Source: JANQHS01 sp965267505
GTDB taxonomy: Bacteria; Bacteroidota; Bacteroidia; Cytophagales; CCMP332
Direction of reading: 5' to 3'
DNA: 64,000 nt
Assembly (NCBI GenBank): GCA_965267505.1
Contig: OZ254081.1
Location: 992,001-1,056,000 of the forward strand
The notes below the pieces were generated by a model that saw nothing but the letters and a program-made list of their open reading frames with translations, was not told the origin of the DNA and made no database searches. Every line of letters starts with the position of its first letter. Position 1 is the first letter of the stretch. Made by a program: the position numbers and the translations under genes. Shown piece after piece: positions 41,377-49,365 of this stretch.

Positions 41377-41413
41377 CGCAAAAGGATTAGATTAAAAACT
41401 GGAAAAACGTAGA

Positions 41414-41437
41414 GATTGGGGCCAGAAAGCCCCAATC
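41414..41437 (-). terminator. Weak hairpin terminator between the COX24-like gene and rng
   Basis: GATTGGGGC (41414-41422) pairs with GCCCCAATC (41429-41437) around CAGAAA. On the minus strand a short T-run follows only after several bases, so termination is likely incomplete. It lies 12 bases after the stop codon of the tiny basic protein and 38 bases before the rng start. Confidence 0.6.
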
Positions 41438-41448
41438 AGGAAGAAGAA

Positions 41449-41538
41449 TTACTTCTTCTTATGTCTGTTCTTTCTCAGTCTTTTCTTCCTTTTGTGAGTT
41501 GCTATCTTATGTCTTTTTCTTTTTCTACCGCAAGGCAT
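41449..41538 (-). CDS. AURKAIP1/COX24-domain tiny basic protein
   Basis: A 29-residue protein, MPCGRKRKRHKIATHKRKKR to the C-terminal RHKKK, is encoded between a TPR gene and rng. It fits the AURKAIP1/COX24 family, present as one copy in Bacteroidota and in mitochondria as the mS38-like tail. The extreme basic composition suggests it binds ribosomal RNA, like the bS22-type proteins of some actinobacteria. It is too short for most gene finders, and its 12-base distance to the upstream TPR stop suggests cotranscription. The function is inferred from the family. Confidence 0.85.
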   Translation of the reverse strand: MPCGRKRKRHKIATHKRKKRLRKNRHKKK

Positions 41539-41550
41539 GATCAAAAAATT

Positions 41551-42363
41551 TTAAATGTTTTCAACAAGTGAGCCTAATGCAGCTTGCACCTCCGGGTCAT
41601 CGGTCAGACTCATTGCATTTTTGGCAACTTCGAGTCCTCTTTCTTCTTCCCCGCTATTGACCAGGCAGTATGCCAGCCAATAATGAGCGTTTACATTCTC
41701 AGGCTCATTTTCAATAATTTTTTCAAACCGTCCAACGGCCTTGTCTAACTGACCGGACTGGACGGATAAAATACCCAGTTGATAAAGAGCCCCAACATTA
41801 TCAGGATCTTTTTCAACTATTTCTTTGAGCAACATAACCGAATTCATGACCTCTCCTTTAAAGAGTAGAGCTTCGGCTTTCCCATTCATGGAGCCCAGAT
41901 CACTTGGATCATTTTCCAATACGCGATCCAAATAAACCAATGCACTATCCGCTCTTTCTGTTTGAGTAGGTCCTTCTTCACCATTTTTCATTTGATCAAG
42001 AAATACTCTTGATTTCACCCAATCGCCACTTAAGCTATAACCCTCATTGTAGAGATTATTGGCCACAAGCAGAGCAGAGTCAGTGAATCCCATTCTTAAA
42101 TACAATGCAGCCAGATCTTCAGCGAAATGAGCCTCATTAGCATTTCCTCCCTCTAAATCGAGATATTTTCTCAATTCTCCCAGTTGCCCTTCCCCAGGCC
42201 CTTCAGCCTGGTTTTCATTATGAATATGAACGTCTTCGGTGGTTTCCTTTTCCAAGTCTGCCTCATCATCACTGACCACCACCTTTGGCAAACTATATAT
42301 GACAAGAATTAAAACGATCGATGCCAATAAGATTATCAGCATCATGGCCTTGGGTTTCCCCAT
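41551..42363 (-). CDS. Membrane-anchored TPR protein downstream of HU
   Basis: The 270-residue protein has one N-terminal transmembrane segment (AMMLIILLASIVLILVIYSLP, about 6-26), an acidic linker (DDEADLEKETTED), and at least four TPR motifs in the rest, including DLGSMNGKAEALLFKGEVMNSVMLLKEIVEKDPDNVGALYQLGILSVQSGQLDKAVGRFEKIIENEPENVNAHYWLAYCLVNSGEEERGLEVAKNAMS. It faces the periplasm by the positive-inside rule. It starts with ATG sharing one base with the HU stop. I recall the HU-TPR pairing from other Bacteroidota; the partner protein is unknown. Confidence 0.82.
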   Translation of the reverse strand: MGKPKAMMLIILLASIVLILVIYSLPKVVVSDDEADLEKETTEDVHIHNENQAEGPGEGQLGELRKYLDLEGGNANEAHFAEDLAALYLRMGFTDSALLVANNLYNEGYSLSGDWVKSRVFLDQMKNGEEGPTQTERADSALVYLDRVLENDPSDLGSMNGKAEALLFKGEVMNSVMLLKEIVEKDPDNVGALYQLGILSVQSGQLDKAVGRFEKIIENEPENVNAHYWLAYCLVNSGEEERGLEVAKNAMSLTDDPEVQAALGSLVENI

Positions 42364-42665
42364 TAATTATTGGCCCTTTTAACCTTGTCGCTCCCCTTTA
42401 TCTTTTCGATAAAGGTTTTAGAAGGTTTAAAAGACGGAACATAGTGCTCATCAATAATGATGGCTGTGTTCTTAGAAATGTTCCTTGCAACCTTCTTCGC
42501 TCTCTTTTTATTAACGAAACTTCCAAATCCACGCACGTAGATGTTTTCACCATTTGCCATGGATCCCTTTACAACCTGGAAAAAGGCTTCAACTGCGATT
42601 TGAACATCCGCCTTCTCAAGTCCTGTTTTTTCCGATATTTCGGTAATAATATCCGCTTTTGTCAC
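42363..42665 (-). CDS. HU/IHF-family DNA-binding protein
   Basis: The 100-residue nucleoid protein has the HU fold: MTKADIITEISEKTGLEKADVQIAVEAFFQVVKGSMANGENIYVRGFGSFVNKKRAKKVARNISKNTAIIIDEHYVPSFKPSKTF. The GFGSF core and the basic beta-arm region with the proline-like tip are present. It starts at GTG 42663-42665 with a hairpin-containing leader and a strong promoter. The Bacteroidota version has a short lysine-rich tail. It is cotranscribed with the TPR gene. Confidence 0.94.
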   Translation of the reverse strand: MTKADIITEISEKTGLEKADVQIAVEAFFQVVKGSMANGENIYVRGFGSFVNKKRAKKVARNISKNTAIIIDEHYVPSFKPSKTFIEKIKGSDKVKRANN

Positions 42666-42687
42666 TGCTGAATGAATTTTAACTTAT

Positions 42688-42705
42688 CTCCTTTAGAAAA
42701 AGGAG
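42688..42705 (-). promoter_or_regulatory. Hairpin in the HU mRNA leader
   Basis: CTCCTTT (42688-42694) pairs with AAAGGAG (42699-42705) around AGAA, just at or after the predicted transcription start of the HU gene and 22 bases ahead of its GTG. It could stabilise the 5' end of the mRNA or affect initiation. The stem includes a GGAG that resembles a Shine-Dalgarno core but sits too far from the start codon. Confidence 0.5.
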
Positions 42706-42708
42706 GCG

Positions 42709-42739
42709 CAAAGGTAAAATTTACCGCTGTCAATTAAAA
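42709..42739 (-). promoter_or_regulatory. Promoter of the HU-TPR operon
   Basis: On the minus strand TACCTTTG (42709-42716) matches TAnnTTTG, and TTTT (42736-42739) lies exactly 19 bases upstream, one mismatch from TTTG. The predicted start is near 42702. Confidence 0.68.
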
Positions 42740-42786
42740 GCCATTCCTTAAAAATTCATATGCAAAGCCCTATAGATTAACGAGTT

Positions 42787-43857
42787 GTGAGTAAAAAAAA
42801 TCAAAAGTTGTCCGAAAACTTTCAACTCTGGTATGAGAATAACAAAAGGGAACTGCCCTGGAGAAGTGTAAAAGAGCCATATTTTATTTGGATCTCAGAG
42901 ATCATTCTTCAACAAACCAGGGTAGCTCAAGGCCTGGATTACTACCTAAGGTTCATCAAGAGATTTCCAGACCTGCCATCCTTATCTATGTCTTCTGAAA
43001 CAGAGGTTTTAAAGGCCTGGGAAGGCCTTGGCTACTATTCTAGGGCCAGGAATATTCTAAAAACGGCTAAAATTCTTCAGAAAGAATATCATGGATCATT
43101 TCCACGATCGGTCCAAGAATTAGAAAAGCTGCCCGGAATAGGGCCTTATACCGCCGCTGCTATTGCTTCCATATGTTTCGGAAGTAATGACCTGGCAATC
43201 GATGGAAATGTAGTCAGGGTATTATCAAGAATCTTTGGTGTGTACGGTGTCCGTTCGAAAAAAGGATTCTTAAGAGAATTGAAGGAAAGGGCAAAGGAGA
43301 TTGAGTTTGTGCCCTATTCGGATCTAAACCAGGCTCTAATGGATCTGGGTTCTTCAATATGCACACCCCTGAATCCCAATTGCGAAGAATGCCCATTAAC
43401 AGAAGGTTGTTTTGCAAGAATAAGTGATAAGATCCATGAGCTTCCTGTTCCTGAATCGAAGCCAAAAACCCGGAAGAGATATTTTCACTACCTGGTTATA
43501 GAAAATGATGAGGGGCTGGTCCTGAGCAGAAGAGATGAAAAGGACATTTGGGCTAACATGTTCGATTTTCCATATCTGGAGACAGAGAATCCTACAACCA
43601 GCAAAGAAATCCTGGAAAAACTAGGGTTTGAAATAAATGACCTGAATGAAGAGACCGGCTATAAAAAGCATATACTCAGCCACCAACAAATCTTCGCCAA
43701 TTTCCTAATTTTGCGTAAGGGTATGTCGTTAAAGACTAACCAAATATCGGAGGACCGGGAAACAAAGGTTTATAGCACATTGAAAAACTTGCCTTTGCCC
43801 CGCATTATCACTAATTTTTTAGAGGAAAGAGAAATAGAATATGGCTGGAGTCAATAA
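42787..43857 (+). CDS. mutY: A/G-specific adenine glycosylase
   Basis: MutY removes adenine mispaired with 8-oxoguanine. The 356-residue protein has the HhH-GPD glycosylase with ISEIILQQTRVAQGLDYYLRFI, LEKLPGIGPYTAAAIASICFG and the catalytic Asp in LAIDGNVVRVLSRIFGV, the iron-sulfur loop with four cysteines in CTPLNPNCEECPLTEGCFA, and a C-terminal NUDIX-like domain (about 225-350) that reads 8-oxoguanine. The start appears to be GTG at 42787. It overlaps ssb by 17 bases. The order mutY-ssb-gldE-gldD is conserved in Bacteroidota. Confidence 0.94.
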   Translation: MSKKNQKLSENFQLWYENNKRELPWRSVKEPYFIWISEIILQQTRVAQGLDYYLRFIKRFPDLPSLSMSSETEVLKAWEGLGYYSRARNILKTAKILQKEYHGSFPRSVQELEKLPGIGPYTAAAIASICFGSNDLAIDGNVVRVLSRIFGVYGVRSKKGFLRELKERAKEIEFVPYSDLNQALMDLGSSICTPLNPNCEECPLTEGCFARISDKIHELPVPESKPKTRKRYFHYLVIENDEGLVLSRRDEKDIWANMFDFPYLETENPTTSKEILEKLGFEINDLNEETGYKKHILSHQQIFANFLILRKGMSLKTNQISEDRETKVYSTLKNLPLPRIITNFLEEREIEYGWSQ

Positions 43858-44293
43858 AGTAATCCTTGTAGGAAACCTTGGCAAGGATCCTGAAGTAAGA
43901 TACCTTGAAAGCGGATCAGTAGTAGCAAACCTGACTTTAGCCACCACCGAATCATACAAGGATAAATCAGGAAACAGGGTCAGCAATACCGAATGGCACG
44001 ATCTGGAGATGTGGGATGGGCTAGCCAAGATCGCTGAACAATATTTAAAGAAAGGAAAGCAGGTTTATGTTGAAGGACGGATCAAAACCGATACCTGGGA
44101 AGATGAACAAGGAAATTCCCGGAAAAGAGTGAGGATCCGAGTAAATAATATGACCATGCTCGGAGGAGCAGGAGGGCCGGAAGATTCGTATTCCCCTCCC
44201 CCTCAACAAAAAACTGAGAAACCTGAACCTAAACCCGTTGAGAACTCAAGCAGTGGAAACGATTCAGGGGATATCGATGACCTACCATTTTAG
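43841..44293 (+). CDS. ssb: Single-stranded DNA-binding protein
   Basis: The 150-residue SSB has an OB fold (MAGVNKVILVGNLGKDPEVRYLESGSVVANLTLATTESYKDKSGNRVSNTEWHDLEMWDGLAKIAEQYLKKGKQVYVEGRIKTDTWEDEQGNSRKRVRI), a glycine/proline-rich linker, and the acidic C-terminal tip DIDDLPF that recruits repair and replication proteins. It starts with ATG inside the end of mutY and is followed 18 bases later by gldE. Confidence 0.95.
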   Translation: MAGVNKVILVGNLGKDPEVRYLESGSVVANLTLATTESYKDKSGNRVSNTEWHDLEMWDGLAKIAEQYLKKGKQVYVEGRIKTDTWEDEQGNSRKRVRIRVNNMTMLGGAGGPEDSYSPPPQQKTEKPEPKPVENSSSGNDSGDIDDLPF

Positions 44294-44311
44294 TAAATAA
44301 GCAAGAGCATT

Positions 44312-45661
44312 TTGGAAGAAGGACCTAGTTCTGAACCTGACCCGTATCTTTTAGCCCAGCCATTCGATTTTTTTGGACCCGATATGGTTGAAATGGTACT
44401 CCTATCAATCAGCATCGTGGTATTGCTATTCTTATCCGGACTGGTTTCGGGATCCGAGGTGGCTTATTTTTCATTGAATTCTGAGGATCTCAAAAAACTT
44501 GGCAAAAGTTCTTCTTCAAGCGAGATCAGGGTTGTAAACCTATTAAGCAAGCCCAAGGAATTATTAGGAGCTATTCTTATTCTCAACAACCTCATTAACG
44601 TAGCCATAGTGATGATTTCTACTATGGTCCTATGGAAGGTTCTGGGAAGCAAGTCCACAGGTCAGTTGGTATTTGCTGTTGCCACTTTGAGCATCACCTT
44701 CCTTATAGTTTTCTTCGGTGAGATCACCCCCAAAGTTTATGCAAGCCAGAATAACATCCGCTTCGCTAAGATCACCTCAGGCTTTCTTAGCGTATCCGCA
44801 AGAATTTTTAAGCCGATCTCATTCTTTCTGACCGGGATCACAGATGTACTGGATAAAAGGATGACTCAGAAAGGTTATAAGGTTACAAAAGGAGAGCTGG
44901 AACAAGCTCTTGAAATGACCAGCACAGAAATAGATACCGAAGAAGAAAAGGAGATCTTAAAGGGGATCTTAAATTTTGCCTCGATCTCTGTTCGGCAGAT
45001 CATGAAATCAAGAATGGATATTGTTGCCCTCGATATGGAAGACAATTTTTCTGAGGTTCTCAAACAGATAAAACAATCGGGTTATTCAAGGGTCCCTGTT
45101 TTCAAAGAATCAATGGACCATATAAAAGGGGTTCTATACATAAAGGACCTGATCCCTCATTTGAAAAAAGGAGATGATTTCTACTGGCAGAATTTGATCC
45201 GTGATCCATTCTTCGTTCCTGAAAGCAAGAAGATTGACGACCTGCTAAGGAATTTCCAAAACAAAAGGGTCCACCTGGCTATAGTGGTGGATGAATATGG
45301 AGGAACGGCCGGATTGGTGACCCTGGAGGATGTTATAGAGGAGATCGTTGGTGAATTCAATGATGAGTATGACAATGAGTCAACCTTGATCCATGAATTG
45401 TCAAAGGATACCTACGAAGTAGAAGGAAAAATTTCTCTTTATGACTTTTGTAAAGCCCTTGGAATTGAGGAGCAGGTTTTTGAAGAGGTAAGAGGGGAAA
45501 GTGATTCGTTAGGTGGTTTATTATTAGAGCTTTTTTCAAAGCTTCCAAAGCAAGGAGATAAGGTCTCCCATGATAAATTCAATTTTGAGATCAAGTCTGC
45601 CGATAAAAAGCGGATCAAAAAGGTAAAGGTTAAAATAGTTGCCGATAACGAACATGCTTGA
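44312..45661 (+). CDS. gldE: Gliding motility-associated CNNM/CorC-family protein GldE
   Basis: The 449-residue protein has a DUF21/CNNM membrane domain with about four transmembrane segments (MVLLSISIVVLLFLSGLVSGSEVAYFSL, GAILILNNLINVAIVMI, LVFAVATLSITFLIVFFGEITPKVYA), CBS domains (about 210-340) with VRQIMKSRMDIVALDME and VVDEYGGTAGLVTLEDVIEEIVGEFNDEYDNE, and a CorC_HlyC domain. Placed between ssb and gldD, it is GldE, which works with GldD in gliding and type IX secretion. The start is TTG at 44312, with no ATG before the first membrane segment. Confidence 0.9.
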   Translation: MEEGPSSEPDPYLLAQPFDFFGPDMVEMVLLSISIVVLLFLSGLVSGSEVAYFSLNSEDLKKLGKSSSSSEIRVVNLLSKPKELLGAILILNNLINVAIVMISTMVLWKVLGSKSTGQLVFAVATLSITFLIVFFGEITPKVYASQNNIRFAKITSGFLSVSARIFKPISFFLTGITDVLDKRMTQKGYKVTKGELEQALEMTSTEIDTEEEKEILKGILNFASISVRQIMKSRMDIVALDMEDNFSEVLKQIKQSGYSRVPVFKESMDHIKGVLYIKDLIPHLKKGDDFYWQNLIRDPFFVPESKKIDDLLRNFQNKRVHLAIVVDEYGGTAGLVTLEDVIEEIVGEFNDEYDNESTLIHELSKDTYEVEGKISLYDFCKALGIEEQVFEEVRGESDSLGGLLLELFSKLPKQGDKVSHDKFNFEIKSADKKRIKKVKVKIVADNEHA

Positions 45662-46238
45662 TCTAAAAAACCTTGGGCTTTTAGTCTTTGTATTCCTTAT
45701 TTCCTGTGGTGAAAGTTATGTTCCAAAACCGAAAGGATTTAACAGGATCGACCTTCCTGATCGGCAATATGTTCAATTAGCTGATACTTTTCCATACACT
45801 TTTGAAGTGTCAAAACATGCTAGCATTGAACCACATAGATCTGCAATGGCGGAGCCTTACTGGATTGACATAAAGTATTTTGATCTGGGTGGTGAAATCC
45901 AATTGACCTATAAATCTTTAAAAGGAAAAAAGGATGATCTGGTCTCATTAATTGATGATTCTTATCGATTAACAACAAAGCACCAGGTGAAGGCAACCGG
46001 TATAGAGCAGGTCAAGATCAATATCGATTCAAGTACCTCGGCTACCATTTTCAAACTTGAAGGGGAGGTCCCAAGTCAAATGCAATTCTTTGCAACAGAC
46101 TCAGTTGAAAACTTTATTAGAGGAGCACTATATTTTAAAACCTCTACCAAAAATGATTCCCTGGAACCAGTGATAAAGTACATTTCAGAGGACATTATTC
46201 ATTTGGTAAAGAGTCTTCAATGGAAGAATCCTTCCTAA
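45654..46238 (+). CDS. gldD: Gliding motility lipoprotein GldD
   Basis: The 194-residue protein has a lipoprotein signal ending VFLISC (Cys17), then the GldD features YVPKPKGFNRIDLPDRQYVQL, FPYTFEVSKHASIEPH, EPYWIDIKYFDLGGEIQLTYKSL, and a closing RGALYFKTSTKNDSLEPVIKYISEDIIHLVKSLQWK. GldD is needed for gliding and type IX secretion in Flavobacterium. The ATG is at 45654, eight bases inside the end of gldE; a TTG 15 bases upstream is less likely. Its end overlaps the convergent apbE by four bases. Confidence 0.92.
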   Translation: MLDLKNLGLLVFVFLISCGESYVPKPKGFNRIDLPDRQYVQLADTFPYTFEVSKHASIEPHRSAMAEPYWIDIKYFDLGGEIQLTYKSLKGKKDDLVSLIDDSYRLTTKHQVKATGIEQVKINIDSSTSATIFKLEGEVPSQMQFFATDSVENFIRGALYFKTSTKNDSLEPVIKYISEDIIHLVKSLQWKNPS

Positions 46239-47230
46239 AGATCTTCGAAGGCTTCAGAATAGATCAATTCAAACCCACCTTCATCATTTCCGATGATCAA
46301 TGCTGCGGGAATGCCTTTTGAATTACAGAATTCCAGGGTTTTTTCCTTACCCATTACCATAAAGGCTGTAGCAAGGGCATCAGATCGGGAGCAGGATTCG
46401 GAAATGACTGAAACGCTAAGTAGCTCGCTTACTTCCGGGTAACCTGTGGCAGGATCTATGGTATGACTCAGCTTTATCCCATCGATCTCATAGAAGTTTC
46501 TATAATTTCCGGAAGTTGCCATAGCTAGATCAGAAAGGGCTACAACCTTCGCTGCTTTTCTTTGCTCAGCTAATGGATCTTCAATTCCTATTAACCATCC
46601 TTTCCCATTGGGAGCAAGTCCTGAACAATAGACCTCCCCTCCTATTTCTAACATGAAATCCTGGTATCCCCTATCCCTGATAAATGAAGAAATTACATCC
46701 ACCCCATATCCTTTTGCAATTGCATTAAAGTCCAATTCCATCCCAGGCTTAATGGCCAAAGAATCAGAATTGAATGAAATTTTTTCAAACCCAATCAGGT
46801 TCATGATTGAATCGATTTTTGTAGTGTCGATCTCTGATCTTTCTTTATACCCAAATCCCCAAAAATTAACCAGAGGCATTACAGTTGGGTCGAAAGAACC
46901 ATTGGTTTCATTCCAGACCGCCAGGCTTTGGGTCATCATTTCCTTTAGGTAATCAGAAGTTATATCCAATTTCCTGCCTTGATTGATCTGACTGATTTCA
47001 GAGTTCGGATCATAAGTTGAAAGAGAGGCATTGAAATCGGACAAAACTGAATCGATCTCTTCCTGAAGACTTGATGTTGGAGCCTGGACCAATTTTAAAT
47101 TGTAATTGGTGCCCATGGTCTTTCCTGTTATCAGGAATGATTCCTTTTTTTCCTCCCTTGAAAGCATTAAAAAAACCAATGCCAGGATCAATAAAAGAGA
47201 AAAAATTATTCTGCCTCGGTTTTGATTCAT
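46235..47230 (-). CDS. apbE: FAD:protein FMN transferase
   Basis: ApbE attaches FMN covalently to threonine or serine of target flavoproteins such as NqrB and NqrC. The 331-residue protein starts at ATG 47228-47230, which gives a membrane/lipoprotein-like N-terminal segment (RGRIIFSLLLILALVFLML). Features are ITGKTMGTNYNLK, ISQINQGRK, GSFDPTVMPLVNFWGFG, the LDFNAIAKGYGVDVISSFI segment, EIGGEVYCSGLAPNGKGWLIGIEDP, and the metal-binding GIKLSHTIDPATGYP. It is convergent with gldD (four-base overlap) and divergent from ruvB. Confidence 0.93.
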   Translation of the reverse strand: MNQNRGRIIFSLLLILALVFLMLSREEKKESFLITGKTMGTNYNLKLVQAPTSSLQEEIDSVLSDFNASLSTYDPNSEISQINQGRKLDITSDYLKEMMTQSLAVWNETNGSFDPTVMPLVNFWGFGYKERSEIDTTKIDSIMNLIGFEKISFNSDSLAIKPGMELDFNAIAKGYGVDVISSFIRDRGYQDFMLEIGGEVYCSGLAPNGKGWLIGIEDPLAEQRKAAKVVALSDLAMATSGNYRNFYEIDGIKLSHTIDPATGYPEVSELLSVSVISESCSRSDALATAFMVMGKEKTLEFCNSKGIPAALIIGNDEGGFELIYSEAFEDL

Positions 47231-47279
47231 GATGGGCTGATTGCTTTCCTTAATTTTACCAGGCACAAAGTTAAGTTTG

Positions 47280-48308
47280 ATGAGGGAGGATTATCTGCAA
47301 CCGGATAAACAAAATCTTAGCAGTGAAGAAATAGAGGTTGAAAAAAGACTCAGGCCTTTATCCTTTGAGGATTTTAGCGGTCAGGAAAAGATTGTTGAAA
47401 ATCTGAAGATCTTCGTTGAAGCAGCGAAGAGCAGGGAGGAATCCCTTGACCATGTCCTTCTTCATGGACCTCCCGGGTTGGGAAAGACAACACTTTCTCA
47501 CATAATCGCCAATGAGCTCAACAAAGGATTAAAGATCAGTTCCGGACCAGTATTGGATAAACCTGGAGATCTGGCAGGACTCCTGACCAACTTAGAGGAA
47601 GGAGATGTTTTATTCATTGATGAGATCCATAGGTTAAACCCGGTGGTGGAGGAATACCTTTATTCTGCTATGGAGGATTTCAGGATCGATATCATGCTTG
47701 ATTCAGGTCCAAGTGCTAGGTCAGTACAGATATCTTTAAATCCTTTTACTCTTATTGGTGCAACTACAAGATCAGGTTTGTTAACCTCCCCACTTAGAGC
47801 AAGGTTTGGGATCAACTCTCGACTGGATTATTACGATACGCAATTATTGCAGGGAATTGTTGCCAGGTCTTCAGGGATCCTGGATGTAGGAATCGACGAA
47901 AAGGCAGCAGCGGAGATCGCCCGCAGAAGCAGGGGGACTCCAAGGATAGCAAATAACCTTTTGAGAAGAACAAGAGATTTTGCCCAGGTAAAAGGAGATG
48001 GAAAGATCGACCTGGGGATTGCCAAGATGGCCTTGGAGGCTCTTGAGGTTGATCAACATGGTCTGGATGAAATGGATAATAGGATCCTGAGCACCATAAT
48101 CGAAAAGTTCAAAGGCGGACCGGTAGGATTGGGAACCATTGCCACTGCAGTAAGCGAAGAATCTGAAACACTGGAAGAAGTATATGAGCCTTTCCTTATT
48201 AAGGAAGGATACATAAAAAGAACCCCCCGTGGAAGGGAGGCTACCCAGCTGGCTTATCAACATCTTGGTATTGTGCCCCCGCAAAACAGAGATCTGTTTA
48301 ATTCTTGA
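47280..48308 (+). CDS. ruvB: Holliday junction branch migration helicase RuvB
   Basis: RuvB is the motor of the RuvABC complex. I use the ATG at 47280 (MREDYLQPDKQNLSSEEIEVEKRLRPLSFEDFSGQEKI), which matches family N-termini; the frame is open further upstream. The 342-residue AAA+ protein has Walker A LLHGPPGLGKTTLSHIIANE, Walker B VLFIDEIHRLNPVVEEYLYSAMEDF, sensor segment LIGATTRSGLLTSPLRARFG, and the C-terminal winged helix ending RTPRGREATQLAYQHLG. It overlaps queG by four bases. Confidence 0.96.
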   Translation: MREDYLQPDKQNLSSEEIEVEKRLRPLSFEDFSGQEKIVENLKIFVEAAKSREESLDHVLLHGPPGLGKTTLSHIIANELNKGLKISSGPVLDKPGDLAGLLTNLEEGDVLFIDEIHRLNPVVEEYLYSAMEDFRIDIMLDSGPSARSVQISLNPFTLIGATTRSGLLTSPLRARFGINSRLDYYDTQLLQGIVARSSGILDVGIDEKAAAEIARRSRGTPRIANNLLRRTRDFAQVKGDGKIDLGIAKMALEALEVDQHGLDEMDNRILSTIIEKFKGGPVGLGTIATAVSEESETLEEVYEPFLIKEGYIKRTPRGREATQLAYQHLGIVPPQNRDLFNS

Positions 48309-49234
48309 ACCAGGGGATCCAAAAGAAAATAAGGGGAAAAATAGCCCTCCATAGCCAGGATCTGGGCTTCTATACCTTCGGCATTTCCAGCTCCCGCTTT
48401 CTTGAAGAAGAGGCACCAAGATTGGAAGATTGGTTAAAAAACGGTCATCAGGGTGAAATGTCCTACATGGAAAATCATTTTGATAAGCGCCTTGATCCTG
48501 GAAAGCTGGTTCCAGGCGCAAGATCTGTTATTACCTTCCTATTGAATTATTACCCGGGCGAGAAAGGAGATTCATCCTTTAAGATCTCCAAGTATGCATA
48601 CGGGAGGGATTATCATAAGACGATCAAGTCTAAACTAAAAGATATGGCTCATAGGCTTGAAGAAGAGTTTGGAGGCTTTTCCTGGAGGTCATTTGTGGAT
48701 TCGGCACCGGTTATGGACAGGGTTTGGGCCAAGAATAGTGGTTTGGGATGGATAGGGAAGAACAGTTTGCTATTGAATAGAGACCAGGGAAGTTTTTTAT
48801 TCATCGGTCATTTGGTTACCGACCTTGAACTTGGGCAGGATACCGAGGCCAAGGATCATTGCGGTACCTGCACGAAATGTATTGATGCCTGTCCTACCGA
48901 TGCAATTCATGAACCTTACAAGGTTGATGGAAGCAAATGCATTTCTTATTTGACCATTGAGCTTAAGGATTCCATTCCCGAAGACTTTAAGGGTAAATAC
49001 CAGGACTGGATCTTTGGCTGCGATATCTGCCAGGACGTTTGTCCCTGGACCAGCAAATCCGTCCTGACCCAGGAATCCGATTTCTTAAAAAATCCTGAAT
49101 GGTTGAAATATTCTAAATCGGATTGGGAAAGTCTTGAGGAAGAAAAATTCAATGAGTTCTTCGAAGGATCAGCTGTAAAAAGGACCGGCTTTAAGGGATT
49201 GAAAAGGAATATTGAGTTTTTGGATCAGAACTAA
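48305..49234 (+). CDS. queG: Epoxyqueuosine reductase QueG
   Basis: QueG reduces epoxyqueuosine to queuosine in tRNA using cobalamin and iron-sulfur clusters. The 309-residue protein has an N-terminal domain (MSYMENHFDKRLDPGKLVPGARSVITFLLNYYP), VDSAPVMDRVWAKNSGLGWIGKNSLLL, and two 4Fe-4S motifs, CGTCTKCIDACPTDAI and CDICQDVCPW. It is the short form without a C-terminal HEAT region. The start appears to be TTG at 48305, whose last two bases begin the ruvB stop codon (TTGA). This predicts translational coupling. Confidence 0.93.
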   Translation: MNQGIQKKIRGKIALHSQDLGFYTFGISSSRFLEEEAPRLEDWLKNGHQGEMSYMENHFDKRLDPGKLVPGARSVITFLLNYYPGEKGDSSFKISKYAYGRDYHKTIKSKLKDMAHRLEEEFGGFSWRSFVDSAPVMDRVWAKNSGLGWIGKNSLLLNRDQGSFLFIGHLVTDLELGQDTEAKDHCGTCTKCIDACPTDAIHEPYKVDGSKCISYLTIELKDSIPEDFKGKYQDWIFGCDICQDVCPWTSKSVLTQESDFLKNPEWLKYSKSDWESLEEEKFNEFFEGSAVKRTGFKGLKRNIEFLDQN

Positions 49235-49365
49235 AAGATCGATCCCTCCCCTTTTTTCTGATTTTGAAATGGACCTGGTAAGCTTTTGCTGAGGTCTTCA
49301 TATTCTTCATAAACTGATTTTTATCATCCCCGGTCATTTTTCCATTTCATAAACTTGGATCTAGT

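Noticed and set aside
47272..47279. TAAGTTTG matching a -7 element directly ahead of ruvB
   Set aside because: It abuts the ATG, so transcription would begin inside the gene, and no -33 element fits. It is probably chance.
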